Assembly: GCF_020164585.1 (NCBI RefSeq)
Contig: NZ_JAIQZF010000001.1
Location: 248,001 to 312,000 of the forward strand
DNA: 64,000 nt
DNA from: Psychroflexus curvus
GTDB taxonomy: Bacteria; Bacteroidota; Bacteroidia; Flavobacteriales; Flavobacteriaceae
Direction of reading: 5' to 3'
Below the pieces are notes generated by a model, which saw only the letters and a list, made by a program, of their open reading frames with translations, did not search any database and had not been told where the DNA came from. Position numbers and translations under genes: made by a program. This document shows, piece by piece, positions 1-9,237 of this stretch (positions are counted from its first letter, which is position 1; the number at the start of each line of letters is the position of its first letter).

Positions 1-750
1 TGATTCTTTTTTAGCAAAAGCAGCTTTAATATTAGCCTGCACTGCATTTTCTACAAAGGTAAAGTCTCGGGTTTGCTCTCCATCTCCATTTATAGTAGGT
101 GGTTTTTTGTCTTTAAGCGCCTGCATAAATAAAGGGATAACCGCTGCATAAGCGCCCTGCGGACTTTGTTTAGGTCCAAACACATTGAAATAACGCAACC
201 CGATAATTTCCATCCCGTAGGTTTTGGCAAATACATCAGCATAAAGCTCATTGACGTATTTGGTTACCGCATAAGGTGATAAGGGTTTTCCTATTTTATG
301 TTCAACTTTCGGCAGAGCAGGACTGTCGCCATAAGTAGAACTGGAAGCAGCATAAACAAAACGCTTCACAGAATCAGAAGTTTTACAGGCCACCAGCATA
401 TTCAAAAAACCAGACACATTCACTTCGTTACTGGTAACAGGGTCGTCGATGGAACGAGGAACAGAGCCCAGGGCGGCTTGATGTAAGACAATGTCTATAT
501 CTTTAACTGCCTTTTTGCAGTCTTCGGGGTTTCTGATGTCTCCTTCCTGGAATTCGAAATTAAGCTCATTCTCAAATTCAGAGATATTCTTTCTGTAGCC
601 ATTGGATAAATTGTCTAAAACACGAACTTGTTTTGCGCCGAACTTCAGTAAATATTCAACGATATTGGAGCCTATAAACCCCGCACCGCCAGTAACAAGA
701 AACCTGAATTCACTTAAATCTGTGTCGTGATAAACATGTGTATACCTCAT
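1..750 (-). CDS. NAD-dependent epimerase/dehydratase, probable UDP-GlcNAc(A) 4-epimerase (partial, 3' end outside window)
   Basis: The frame stays open from the ATG at 750 to the window edge, giving about 250 codons. The N-terminal Rossmann motif GGAGFIGSN lies at residues 21-29. The SDR catalytic set is visible as S136-S138 with Y160 and K164 (SPYAVTK). Extended SDR enzymes of this kind are usually 320-350 residues, so roughly the last 90 are missing. The start codon overlaps the stop of the upstream UDP-sugar dehydrogenase (ATGA, 747-750), which indicates translational coupling. A dehydrogenase/4-epimerase pair of this kind (WbpO/WbpP, TviB/TviC) makes UDP-GalNAcA-type precursors for capsule or O-antigen. 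Family and role in surface polysaccharide are secure; the exact substrate is inferred from the neighbour. Confidence 0.88.
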   Translation of the reverse strand, partial: MRYTHVYHDTDLSEFRFLVTGGAGFIGSNIVEYLLKFGAKQVRVLDNLSNGYRKNISEFENELNFEFQEGDIRNPEDCKKAVKDIDIVLHQAALGSVPRSIDDPVTSNEVNVSGFLNMLVACKTSDSVKRFVYAASSSTYGDSPALPKVEHKIGKPLSPYAVTKYVNELYADVFAKTYGMEIIGLRYFNVFGPKQSPQGAYAAVIPLFMQALKDKKPPTINGDGEQTRDFTFVENAVQANIKAAFAKKES

Positions 751-2030
751 AATCTACCATCAATTATATCTGTTGGTAAAAAAGATTTGACATCGAATAT
801 AATAGCTTTTTCATTTTTTAATGCACTGAAATCCAATTTTAGAAACTCTCTGTGAGAAACCGCCAGGACAATGCTGTCGTAGGTTGAGTTAATTTCGTTG
901 CACCTTAACAAATCAATTCCGAATAGTGTTTTCACTTCTTCTTTATTTGCCCACGGATCGCAGACATCGACATGCATATTATACGTCTGCAATTCTTCAA
1001 TCACATCTATGGCTTTTGTATTTCGTGTATCGGGGCAGTTTTCTTTAAAGGTGATTCCTAAGACCAGCGCTTTTCCATTTTTAACTTTAGCTTCTTTATT
1101 CAGCATAAGTTTTATAACTTCATTGGCCACATATTTACCCATACCGTCGTTCATTCGTCTTCCAGATAGAATGATTTCCGGATTATAGCCAACTTCCAGA
1201 GCTTTTTGAGCTAAATAGTAAGGATCCACACCAATACAATGACCGCCCACTAGACCCGGGCTGTATTTGGTGAAATTCCATTTGGTTGCAGCAGCTTCAA
1301 TAACTTCATGCGTATCGATATTTAGCAGTCTAAATATTTTAGACAATTCATTTACGAAGGCAATATTGATATCTCTTTGCGAATTTTCTATAACTTTTGC
1401 AGCTTCTGCTACTTTTATACTACTGGCCAGGTGTGTCCCGGCGGTAATGACCGAGGCATATAATTCATCTACTTTTTTAGCAATTTCCGGAGTAGATCCT
1501 GAAGTCACTTTTAGTATACTGGTTACTGTATGAATTTTGTCTCCCGGATTGATACGCTCGGGTGAATACCCTGCGAAAAAATCTTTATTAAAAGTCTTAC
1601 CTGAAAACTGCTCTAAAACAGGAACACAAATTTCTTCAGTCACCCCAGGGTAAACCGTTGACTCATAGATAACAATATCGCCGTCTTTCAATAATCTCCC
1701 AATAGTTTCACTTGCTTTTATCAGTGGCGTCAATACGGGTTGTCTATTTTGATCTGTCGGTGTCGGAACCGTTACAATGAATATGCTTGCTTCTTTCATG
1801 TCATCTGGATCAGTTGACAATTTCATAGCAGGTGTGGCAGTCTCACTTAAGGCTTTCCGCAATTTTTCATCAGACACTTCCAGGGTGTGGTCGGTGCCTT
1901 TTTTCAGCTCATCAATTCTAGACTGATTGATATCAAACCCAATAACTTTATACTTTTCGGCGAAGGCTACTGCTAGCGGTAAGCCAACGTAACCAAGGCC
2001 AATAATTGCAATTGTAGGATGACTCATCAA
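747..2030 (-). CDS. UDP-N-acetyl-hexosamine 6-dehydrogenase (WbpO/TviB type)
   Basis: A 427-residue UDP-glucose/GDP-mannose dehydrogenase family protein of normal length. The NAD-binding motif [10 protein letters not shown] is at residues 11-20, [10 protein letters not shown] near 155-164, the AEAAKVIEN segment with its catalytic-region Lys at 208-216, and the catalytic cysteine C265 in [12 protein letters not shown]. The enzyme oxidises the C6 hydroxyl of a UDP-sugar twice with NAD to give the uronic acid. Pairing with the downstream epimerase favours UDP-GlcNAc or UDP-GalNAc over UDP-glucose, although this is inference. The start could be Met1 or Met2. It lies 12 bp downstream of the Wzc-type kinase, so it is probably in one transcription unit with the export genes. 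Confidence 0.93.
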   Translation of the reverse strand: MMSHPTIAIIGLGYVGLPLAVAFAEKYKVIGFDINQSRIDELKKGTDHTLEVSDEKLRKALSETATPAMKLSTDPDDMKEASIFIVTVPTPTDQNRQPVLTPLIKASETIGRLLKDGDIVIYESTVYPGVTEEICVPVLEQFSGKTFNKDFFAGYSPERINPGDKIHTVTSILKVTSGSTPEIAKKVDELYASVITAGTHLASSIKVAEAAKVIENSQRDINIAFVNELSKIFRLLNIDTHEVIEAAATKWNFTKYSPGLVGGHCIGVDPYYLAQKALEVGYNPEIILSGRRMNDGMGKYVANEVIKLMLNKEAKVKNGKALVLGITFKENCPDTRNTKAIDVIEELQTYNMHVDVCDPWANKEEVKTLFGIDLLRCNEINSTYDSIVLAVSHREFLKLDFSALKNEKAIIFDVKSFLPTDIIDGRL

Positions 2031-2042
2031 TTAGGTAGTTTT

Positions 2043-4517
2043 TTAAATATTAAATGTTTTTTTCAATTTTAGCAGGATTTTTTTCCAGAGAGGACGTTTT
2101 TTCTCGTGCTGTAAATAACCCTTGCCATAAGGTCCGTAGCCATATCCATAACTATATCCGTAGCCATAGCCATAGCCATATTTGGCTTTATGTTGAAAAT
2201 AATTAAGGATAAAACTTATGTTTTTAATCTCTCCTTTATCATGCCTTTCATTGATGACACTCAACATTGCTTTTTTGGTATAATTCTGTCTCAAAAGATA
2301 AATAGAGGCGTCAGCATATTTACCTAAATTCAAAGCGTCCGACACCAGACCGATAGGAGGTGTATCCATGATAATACAATCATATTTGTCTCTAAGTGTA
2401 TTAAACAGAACATCCATTTTATCTGTCATCAGTAGTTCAGAAGGGTTTGGAGGGACAGGTCCGGAAACAATAATATCCAAATTGTCAAATTTGGTCTTTT
2501 GTGTTATATCTTCAATTGAATTTTGATCAATTAAATAATTAACTACACCAATTTCATTTGTTATATCAAAGTCTTCAAAAATCTTAGGCTTTCTTAGGTC
2601 TAAACCGATGAGTAGGGTTTTTTTACCGCTCATTGAGAAGACAGAAGCCAAGTTTATGGCTGTAAATGTTTTACCTTCTCCACTTACGGATGAAGTGATG
2701 AGTATGGTTTTATTTCCTTGGATATGTTGCTGCTTGAAAATAAACTGCATACTTGTTCTTAAACCTCTGAAGCTTTCTGCAATTGCAGATCTGGGTTTTC
2801 CAAAGACAGCTAAATTGCCTTTAGACTTGCTTTTGCCTACAACACCAAGAATAGGTATAGGTGACAATTTATTAATGTCTTTCGGGTTGTTTATTTTGTT
2901 GTCTAAAAAGACTAAAAGAAAAACAAAAACCAAAGGCACAAAGCTACCCAGAAGCAGAGCCATAACATAGTTAAGCTGAGTGTTTGGGCCAATCTGGCCA
3001 CCTCCAGTATCCATTGCTTTATCAATAATCTGAACATCACTTACGTTGGCAGCTTTTATCAATCCAGCCTCATTTCGTTTGTTCAAAAACAGGCTGTAGG
3101 TTTCTTCGTTGATGGTGTAACGCCGTTCAATTTTCAATAAATCCTGTTGTTCCTTGGGAAGCTTCCGTATTTCTTTTTCAAGTTCAGCTACATTTTGCCT
3201 CACTGTACTTATTTGTTCCCGAAGGATTTTTTTTGAGGATTCAATATTTTCAAGTAAGACTTCTTTGGTAGCATTGATCTGCCTATCGATATCGTCAAAT
3301 ATGGGTGCGCCACTTTTGATGGAATAAGAATACTTGCTTCGTTGTTCAGAAAGAGCCAAAATCTTTCCAACAGCTGAACTTATACTGGGCTCATCAATTC
3401 CAGCAACTGAAGGTGCTGGCACTTCAGTATAATTTTGTCTGCTTCTTAAGTAGTCTTCAAGCCTTTTATAATAGTCTAATTGCCTTTGTATGACATTTTG
3501 CTCAAGGTCCAGATTTGTAAGCCTCCCTCTTATTTCGCTGCTCTCTGAAGTCAGGTCAATAATGTCATTATTGATTTTGAACTGATTCAATTCTTCTTCA
3601 ACAGATTTAAGTTCTTTAGATTTTTGAGCCAGACTACTATCTATAAACCTTATGGTTTTGGTAGCAAAAAGATTTTTCCTGTTCAGCATGTCCTCACTGA
3701 GAACCTGGACGGTAGTGTTGAGATAATCTACTAGCTTTTCTTTGTTATTCCCATTGAGAGAAAGATTTAAAATGGAACTCCCCTTGCTTTCTGGATTTAC
3801 ATTTATACTCTGAAATCGCTTGACGGTAGAATAATAATTATTAAACCTTATGTAATAGGGTTTACCTACAACAACAGGCTGGGTATTTCTTAAAATCCGA
3901 CCTTTAAAAAAAGGTGAATCCACGTATTCTGAAGCTCGAAAAGTAGCCTTGTAATCGTCTTTTTCAAAATAAAAACGCTCTTGCTTTTTAGTATGATAAT
4001 TGTAAAAGCTAAGATTTCCCGGGGGTTCTTCCTCCCCAAAATTTAAACTCAGTTCAAAGGTATCATCATTCAAAAAAGTGATGGTCAGTGGCCTTCCAAT
4101 AAGCTGTGATTGCAGGCTGTCTTCTATGGCTATAAACGGAACTTTACCATAAGCATCTCTCATTTGATACTTTCCATCTACTAAATATTGAATATAGTAA
4201 TGTAATCTGGTAACCACTTTTTCATTGTGAGTTCTTGTTCTTAAAGTGGTAACGACGGTATTTACTTTATCTGAAACTCCTCCCCAGTTAAAACTTAAAC
4301 TCGTATTGGTAGTGAAAAATGGATTCTGATCATCTTTTATAGTGATCAAACTTTTGATTTGATATATCGGTTGTTTGCGCACATTAATTAAATATGCAAT
4401 GCTTAATCCAATAAGAATGCTAATGACAAATAAATACCAATAGCTAAATATCTTGACAATAAATCCTTTAAAGTCAAAGTGGATATTGGATTCGCTAATT
4501 TCAAAGTCTTCTTCCAT
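2043..4517 (-). CDS. Wzc-type polysaccharide co-polymerase with C-terminal tyrosine autokinase
   Basis: An 824-residue inner-membrane protein. A first membrane helix lies near residues 24-46, followed by a large periplasmic Wzz-like domain with a coiled coil around 280-480 and a second helix near 525-550. The cytoplasmic BY-kinase domain has its Walker A at about 605-615 (SVSGEGKT), a GLDLRKP motif and an MDTPP Walker B'. The C-terminus carries an alternating Tyr-Gly cluster with ten Tyr, the usual autophosphorylation site, then a basic end. Such proteins control chain length and assembly of capsule or exopolysaccharide together with Wza. The start overlaps the stop of the upstream Wza-like gene by one base. 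There are no flippase or polymerase genes in view; they presumably lie beyond the left edge. Confidence 0.93.
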   Translation of the reverse strand: MEEDFEISESNIHFDFKGFIVKIFSYWYLFVISILIGLSIAYLINVRKQPIYQIKSLITIKDDQNPFFTTNTSLSFNWGGVSDKVNTVVTTLRTRTHNEKVVTRLHYYIQYLVDGKYQMRDAYGKVPFIAIEDSLQSQLIGRPLTITFLNDDTFELSLNFGEEEPPGNLSFYNYHTKKQERFYFEKDDYKATFRASEYVDSPFFKGRILRNTQPVVVGKPYYIRFNNYYSTVKRFQSINVNPESKGSSILNLSLNGNNKEKLVDYLNTTVQVLSEDMLNRKNLFATKTIRFIDSSLAQKSKELKSVEEELNQFKINNDIIDLTSESSEIRGRLTNLDLEQNVIQRQLDYYKRLEDYLRSRQNYTEVPAPSVAGIDEPSISSAVGKILALSEQRSKYSYSIKSGAPIFDDIDRQINATKEVLLENIESSKKILREQISTVRQNVAELEKEIRKLPKEQQDLLKIERRYTINEETYSLFLNKRNEAGLIKAANVSDVQIIDKAMDTGGGQIGPNTQLNYVMALLLGSFVPLVFVFLLVFLDNKINNPKDINKLSPIPILGVVGKSKSKGNLAVFGKPRSAIAESFRGLRTSMQFIFKQQHIQGNKTILITSSVSGEGKTFTAINLASVFSMSGKKTLLIGLDLRKPKIFEDFDITNEIGVVNYLIDQNSIEDITQKTKFDNLDIIVSGPVPPNPSELLMTDKMDVLFNTLRDKYDCIIMDTPPIGLVSDALNLGKYADASIYLLRQNYTKKAMLSVINERHDKGEIKNISFILNYFQHKAKYGYGYGYGYSYGYGYGPYGKGYLQHEKKRPLWKKILLKLKKTFNI
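2115..2180 (-). repeat. Short tandem repeat encoding the Tyr/Gly autophosphorylation tail of the Wzc-type kinase
   Basis: The stretch is a degenerate 6-bp repeat (plus strand roughly ATAGCC/ATATCC). It encodes residues about 780-801, with Tyr at nearly every second position (ten Tyr in 22 residues). Tyrosine clusters of this kind are the known phosphorylation sites of BY-kinases. The repeat structure means unit number could change by slippage without breaking the frame. Confidence 0.85.
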
Positions 4518-5302
4518 CAGAGTCTAAACAATAATATGGTGATTCCTGTTATCAAAGAAAAAAGAGTGGCAAATGTGCCAAAACTAGTTTCCCCTATTCC
4601 TAAGGATTTTTGAGGTAATGGATTTACAATTATCAAATCGTTGGGCTGTATGTAATAAAACGGAGAGTTGACAGCGGTAATCTTGGTCAAATCAATCTGA
4701 TGCAATCGTTGCCCTTCCGGATATTGCCTTAAAATTTTGACATTTCTTCTGTCTCCGTATAAGGTAATATTTCCAGCATTTGCTATGGCTTCCATAATAG
4801 AAACCTGTTCTTTATAGATTACCTGACTACCTGAGCCGATTTCACCCAGGGTCGTGTAGCGCAATCCGGCTAGTTTTACTGTTATAAAAATATTAGCCTC
4901 TGTTTTAAAATATTCACTGAGAAGTTTTTCTCTCAATTTTAATCTGATTTCTTCCAGAGTAAGACCTATTACTTTGATTTCACCAAGAGTTGGAATTCTT
5001 ATGTTTCCGTGTCTGTCTACTGGAAAACCGTCAAAGTAAGCCTTTTCTTCAGTAGTTGCCGTAGAGTTTTCAGCATCGCTAATAGGATTGAATATACTCG
5101 TTAATTCCTGATCTAATGCTTTTACTCTAATGCTTAATAAGTCATTGATTTGTACCCTGTAAGGACGCTGCATTTGTTGAATAGAAATCAGGCTATCGGA
5201 AATTTCTTCATCAGCAGCTAAGTAAGTGAGCTGTTTTGTGCTTATACAAGATGAAAATGAAATGATGACAAGTAAAACTAAGATAATTGAAGATAATTTC
5301 AT
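4517..5302 (-). CDS. Wza-type polysaccharide export outer-membrane lipoprotein
   Basis: A 261-residue protein with a lipoprotein signal peptide (lipobox ending SFSSC near residue 19). A poly_export domain starts around residue 45 (YRVQINDLLSIRV) and is followed by SLBB-like segments (GNIRIPTLGEIKVIGLT and a second near residue 150). It ends in a hydrophobic helix. It is shorter than E. coli Wza (about 380 residues), which is usual for Bacteroidota homologues. It would form the outer-membrane portal for the polymer and dock with the Wzc-type kinase encoded immediately downstream. This is the first gene of the visible minus-strand operon; no other gene is seen in the 218 bp upstream. Confidence 0.92.
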   Translation of the reverse strand: MKLSSIILVLLVIISFSSCISTKQLTYLAADEEISDSLISIQQMQRPYRVQINDLLSIRVKALDQELTSIFNPISDAENSTATTEEKAYFDGFPVDRHGNIRIPTLGEIKVIGLTLEEIRLKLREKLLSEYFKTEANIFITVKLAGLRYTTLGEIGSGSQVIYKEQVSIMEAIANAGNITLYGDRRNVKILRQYPEGQRLHQIDLTKITAVNSPFYYIQPNDLIIVNPLPQKSLGIGETSFGTFATLFSLITGITILLFRL

Positions 5303-5520
5303 CTAAAGGTAAATTGTTATGGCAAATATAGTTTTTGATTTAGAAAAAAATCCGATTAGCTATAATTATATGTGTTAACGTTCCCAGATTGAATTTAATA
5401 CTAAGTTAGCATAAACGAATAAATTTAAAGGTAAAAAGCAATAAATTAGATCGAAAGTAGATCCTAGAATTATTTAAATAAGCTTCTCACCGTTTTAAGA
5501 AAAAGTATGCCACTCTCGTT

Positions 5521-5838
5521 TTAGCTGGTAAGACCAGGAATATCGGGTAGACCGTCTTTGGCAACAGCAGAGATTTCTGCTTCATTGACATCGCCCGCTT
5601 TTTTGATGGCTTTATTGAGGGTGAGGATCAAATAATCTTCAAGTTGTTCTTTGTCCTGAAGTAACTCGTCATCCATTTCAATCGATTTGATTTCTCTGTT
5701 AGCAGTGATTTTCACCTTCAGCAACTCATCGTTACTTTTCTCAAGTAGGGTTACAGTATCCAGACGCTTTTTGGTTTCTTCAACTTTGGCTTGGGTGTCT
5801 TTGATTTTATTCATCATCCCCATCATATCTCCAAACAT
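5521..5838 (-). CDS. YbaB/EbfC family nucleoid-associated protein
   Basis: A 105-residue protein of the normal YbaB length. It starts with the Met-rich helix [11 protein letters not shown], followed by a coiled stretch. The beta core contains [19 protein letters not shown], and a C-terminal helical segment holds [12 protein letters not shown]. YbaB proteins are dimeric DNA-binding proteins, often found near recR/dnaX; no such neighbour is present here. The gene is divergent from the prolyl oligopeptidase with 84 bp between them. The family assignment is good; the cellular role is poorly defined even in model species. Confidence 0.87.
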   Translation of the reverse strand: MFGDMMGMMNKIKDTQAKVEETKKRLDTVTLLEKSNDELLKVKITANREIKSIEMDDELLQDKEQLEDYLILTLNKAIKKAGDVNEAEISAVAKDGLPDIPGLTS

Positions 5839-5922
5839 AATTTCTGTGTTAAATTGATTTACAAAATTACTATATTGTATGCTTTAAATTAAGAAAAACC
5901 AATTTAAATTAAATCCAGTCTT

Positions 5923-8058
5923 ATGAAACAATTAATCCCTGTTCTAGCCTTAAGTTTTATATTTGCGACTTCTTGCAAAACCGATAATTCGAAGATGACA
6001 AATACAGATATTAAGCCACCAGTGGCTAAAAAAAATCCAAAAACACTTTCCATTCATAATGAGGATAGAATTGATAATTATTATTGGATGAACGACAGAG
6101 AAAATCCTGACGTGATAGCCTACCTCAATGCTGAAAATGACTACTACGAAGAGTCAACTGCCCATAGCAAGGATTTTCAAAAGGATTTGTTTGAGGAAAT
6201 GAAGTCAAGAATTAAGGAGGACGATTCATCAGTTCCATATAAGCTCAACGGGTATTGGTACCAGGTGCGCTATGAGAAAGGTAAGGATTACCCAATTTAT
6301 ACCCGCAGAAAGGGGAGTATGGATGCTGAAGAGGAAATCATGTTCGATTGTAACACAATGGCGAAAGGTCATGCTTACTTTAACCTTGGTGGTATCAGTG
6401 TAAGTCCGGACAATACCTATGCTTCTTTCGGAATTGATACCGTGAGCAGAAGAAAATATACCATTCAAATCAAAAATTTAATCACTGGAGAAATCCTTCC
6501 AGAAAAAATTGAAACGACTACAGGAGGGTCTACTTGGGCAAATGATAACAAAACGCTTTTTTATACCAGAAAAGATGAGCAAACTCTAAGGTCCAATCAA
6601 ATCTTCAAACATAAACTGGGAGATGATCCAGAAAACGATGTGATGGTTTTTGAAGAAGAAGACGAAACCTTCAACACTTACGTTTATAAAACTAAGTCCA
6701 AAGAATATATCATCATAGGGTCCTCTAGCACTATGTCCGATGAGTATCAAATCCTGAATGCTGATCGTCCAGATGAAGATTTCAAATTATTCACAGAACG
6801 CAGAAGAGGCCTGGAATACGATCTGGCGCATTACAAAGACAATTTTTACATACTGACCAACAAAGATGAAGCACAGAACTTCAAGTTGATGAAAACGCCT
6901 GTGAAAGCAACAGCTGAAACTAATTGGGAAGAGGTGATTGCTCATAGAAAAGATGTTTTGCTGGAAGGTATCGACATATTTAATAATTTTCTGGTCACTA
7001 GTGAACGTTACAATGGTCTAACGCGGATTCATGTTCAAAGATGGGATGAAAGGGAAGAGTATTATCTTCCGTTTACAAGTGAAACCTATACTGCCAGTAC
7101 TACCACCAATGTAGATTTTGATACTCATAAACTGAGGTATTCTTACAACTCGCTTACCAATCCTGCCTCTGTGATTGAGTTTGATATGGTTGATAAAACT
7201 GAAACCGTTCTTAAAGAGCAGGAAGTCCAGGACCCGGATTTTGATAAGAACAATTACATATCTGAAAGAATATGGGCGACAGCAAATGACGGAACTGAAA
7301 TCCCTGTCTCTTTAGTGTATAAAAAAGGGATTAAGAGAAATGGTGAAAATCCACTTTTACAATATGCTTATGGAAGTTATGGAGCTACTATGGACCCTTA
7401 TTTTTCTTCAACAAGATTATCGTTGTTGGATAGAGGTTTTATATATGCCATTGCTCACGTAAGAGGCGGAGAATACCTAGGTCGAGGATGGTATGAAAGC
7501 GGAAAACTACTTCAGAAGAAAAATACGTTTACTGATTTCGTTGATGTTTCTAAACATTTGATAGATCAAAAATACACCTCTCCAGATCATCTTTATGCGA
7601 TGGGTGGAAGTGCAGGTGGACTCTTGATGGGTGCAGTCATTAATATAGCTCCAGAACTTTATAATGGTGTTATCGCTGCAGTTCCTTTTGTAGATGTGGT
7701 GACGACCATGCTCGATGAAACAATTCCGCTTACTACTGGCGAATATGACGAATGGGGAAATCCAAATGAAAAAGAGTATTACGATTACATCAAAACCTAT
7801 TCTCCGTATGATAATGTAGAAGCTAAGGCTTATCCTAATTTATTAGTCACTACAGGCTTATACGATTCACAAGTTCAGTATTGGGAACCAGCCAAATGGG
7901 TTGCCAAATTGAGGGAAATGAAAACAGACAATAACAAGTTATATCTGGAAACCAATATGGACGCAGGTCATGGAGGTGCTTCAGGGCGATTTGAAGCTTT
8001 GAAAGAGCTTGCTAAAGACTATGCTTTTATACTTGAATTGGAGCAAATAACAGAGTAA
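5923..8058 (+). CDS. Prolyl oligopeptidase family serine peptidase (S9A, oligopeptidase B-like), lipoprotein
   Basis: A 711-residue protein. The N-terminal lipobox (FATSC, Cys18) places it outside the cytoplasm. A beta-propeller domain spans about 75-420 and a C-terminal alpha/beta hydrolase domain about 440-711. The nucleophile serine is in MGGSAGGLLMG; the acid is probably in the GLYDSQV segment and the histidine in DAGHGGASGR. The text IAHVRGGEYLGRGWYESGK is characteristic of the oligopeptidase B/protease II branch, which cuts after basic residues in short peptides; the exact specificity is inferred. It is probably monocistronic, since 74 bp separate it from the next gene and that gene has a different theme. 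Confidence 0.93.
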   Translation: MKQLIPVLALSFIFATSCKTDNSKMTNTDIKPPVAKKNPKTLSIHNEDRIDNYYWMNDRENPDVIAYLNAENDYYEESTAHSKDFQKDLFEEMKSRIKEDDSSVPYKLNGYWYQVRYEKGKDYPIYTRRKGSMDAEEEIMFDCNTMAKGHAYFNLGGISVSPDNTYASFGIDTVSRRKYTIQIKNLITGEILPEKIETTTGGSTWANDNKTLFYTRKDEQTLRSNQIFKHKLGDDPENDVMVFEEEDETFNTYVYKTKSKEYIIIGSSSTMSDEYQILNADRPDEDFKLFTERRRGLEYDLAHYKDNFYILTNKDEAQNFKLMKTPVKATAETNWEEVIAHRKDVLLEGIDIFNNFLVTSERYNGLTRIHVQRWDEREEYYLPFTSETYTASTTTNVDFDTHKLRYSYNSLTNPASVIEFDMVDKTETVLKEQEVQDPDFDKNNYISERIWATANDGTEIPVSLVYKKGIKRNGENPLLQYAYGSYGATMDPYFSSTRLSLLDRGFIYAIAHVRGGEYLGRGWYESGKLLQKKNTFTDFVDVSKHLIDQKYTSPDHLYAMGGSAGGLLMGAVINIAPELYNGVIAAVPFVDVVTTMLDETIPLTTGEYDEWGNPNEKEYYDYIKTYSPYDNVEAKAYPNLLVTTGLYDSQVQYWEPAKWVAKLREMKTDNNKLYLETNMDAGHGGASGRFEALKELAKDYAFILELEQITE

Positions 8059-8132
8059 TCAGAAAAAAATCGTAATTTAGCCCTTTGTTATTTATTCGAT
8101 AGACATTACTTACGTGAAAAGATGTTGGCTTT

Positions 8133-9197
8133 ATGCATAAAAATTTGAATGTTCATGACAGCTTGTTATCCATGGTAGGCTGTACCCCTTTAATAAGATT
8201 AAAAAATATAACTCATAATTTCCAAGGTGAATTTTTAGCTAAGTATGAAGCTCAGAACCCTGGATTATCTTCCAAAGACAGAATTGCCCATTATATCATT
8301 GAAAAAGCTGAAGAAAATGGTGACTTAAAACCAGGTGATACCATTATTGAAACTACCTCTGGAAACACTGGCTTTAGTATTGCGATGGTTTCGGCTATCA
8401 AAGGTTATAAATGTATTCTGGCAGTAAGTTCTAAATCCTCCAAAGACAAAATATCACTACTGAAAACAATGGGGGCAGATGTTACCGTTTGTCCTTCAAA
8501 TGTTGCACCTGAGGATCCAAGGTCTTATTATGAGGTAGCTAAACGCATCCATAAAGAAACTCCAGGATCCATTTATATCAATCAATATTTTAATGAATTA
8601 AATATTGATGCACATTATCTTACTACTGGTCCGGAAATCTGGGCTCAAACCGAAGGTGAAATAACTCATCTTGTGGCTTGTAGTGGAACTGGTGGTACTA
8701 TTTCTGGAACTGCAAGATTTTTAAAGGAAAAAAATCCTGATATCCGTATCTTAGGCATAGATGCTTTTGGCTCTGTTCTTCAAAAATACCATGAAACAGG
8801 AAAACTAGATAAAAGTGAAATCTATCCTTATAAAATTGAAGGCCTTGGTAAAAACCTAATACCTACGGCAACTGATTTTGATAGTATTGATAAATTCACT
8901 AAAGTAAGTGATGAAGACAGTGCTTATATGGCTCGTAACATTGCCAGAGCAGAAGGCATGTTTGTGGGGTATACAAGTGGAGCCGTCATGCAGGGGATAA
9001 AGCAGCTCGCTGAAGAAGGAGAATTCGAATCAAATAGCAAAGTGGTAGCCATTTTTCCAGATCATGGTTCCAGGTATATGAGTAAAGTATTTTCTGACGA
9101 CTGGATGAAAGAACAAGGTTTTACTAACTATCCAGGTTTAGAGGATGAACAAAATCAAAGTAATTTTAAAAAAGCACACATTACAAATATCAACTGA
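8133..9197 (+). CDS. PLP-dependent cysteine synthase/cystathionine beta-synthase family enzyme; candidate cysteate synthase
   Basis: A 354-residue fold-type II PLP enzyme. The Schiff-base lysine is K48 (SSKDR), the phosphate/substrate loop is TTSGNTG near residues 73-79, and the PLP-phosphate loop is [10 protein letters not shown] near 185. The family replaces a beta-leaving group of serine derivatives with a sulfur nucleophile. A conventional reading is cysteine synthase or cystathionine beta-synthase. However, the next gene 40 bp downstream is a serine-palmitoyltransferase-like enzyme. In sulfonolipid-producing Bacteroidota a homologue of this family makes cysteate (from a serine derivative plus sulfite), which that acyltransferase then condenses with a fatty-acyl donor. 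The family is certain; the cysteate role is context inference. Confidence 0.85.
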   Translation: MHKNLNVHDSLLSMVGCTPLIRLKNITHNFQGEFLAKYEAQNPGLSSKDRIAHYIIEKAEENGDLKPGDTIIETTSGNTGFSIAMVSAIKGYKCILAVSSKSSKDKISLLKTMGADVTVCPSNVAPEDPRSYYEVAKRIHKETPGSIYINQYFNELNIDAHYLTTGPEIWAQTEGEITHLVACSGTGGTISGTARFLKEKNPDIRILGIDAFGSVLQKYHETGKLDKSEIYPYKIEGLGKNLIPTATDFDSIDKFTKVSDEDSAYMARNIARAEGMFVGYTSGAVMQGIKQLAEEGEFESNSKVVAIFPDHGSRYMSKVFSDDWMKEQGFTNYPGLEDEQNQSNFKKAHITNIN

Positions 9198-9237
9198 TTG
9201 CTATTGGGTAAGTTTGTAATATAAAACACATCAAAAA

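Noticed and set aside
2115-2180. Short tandem repeat as a non-coding satellite
   Set aside because: It is in frame within the kinase gene and encodes the expected Tyr cluster.
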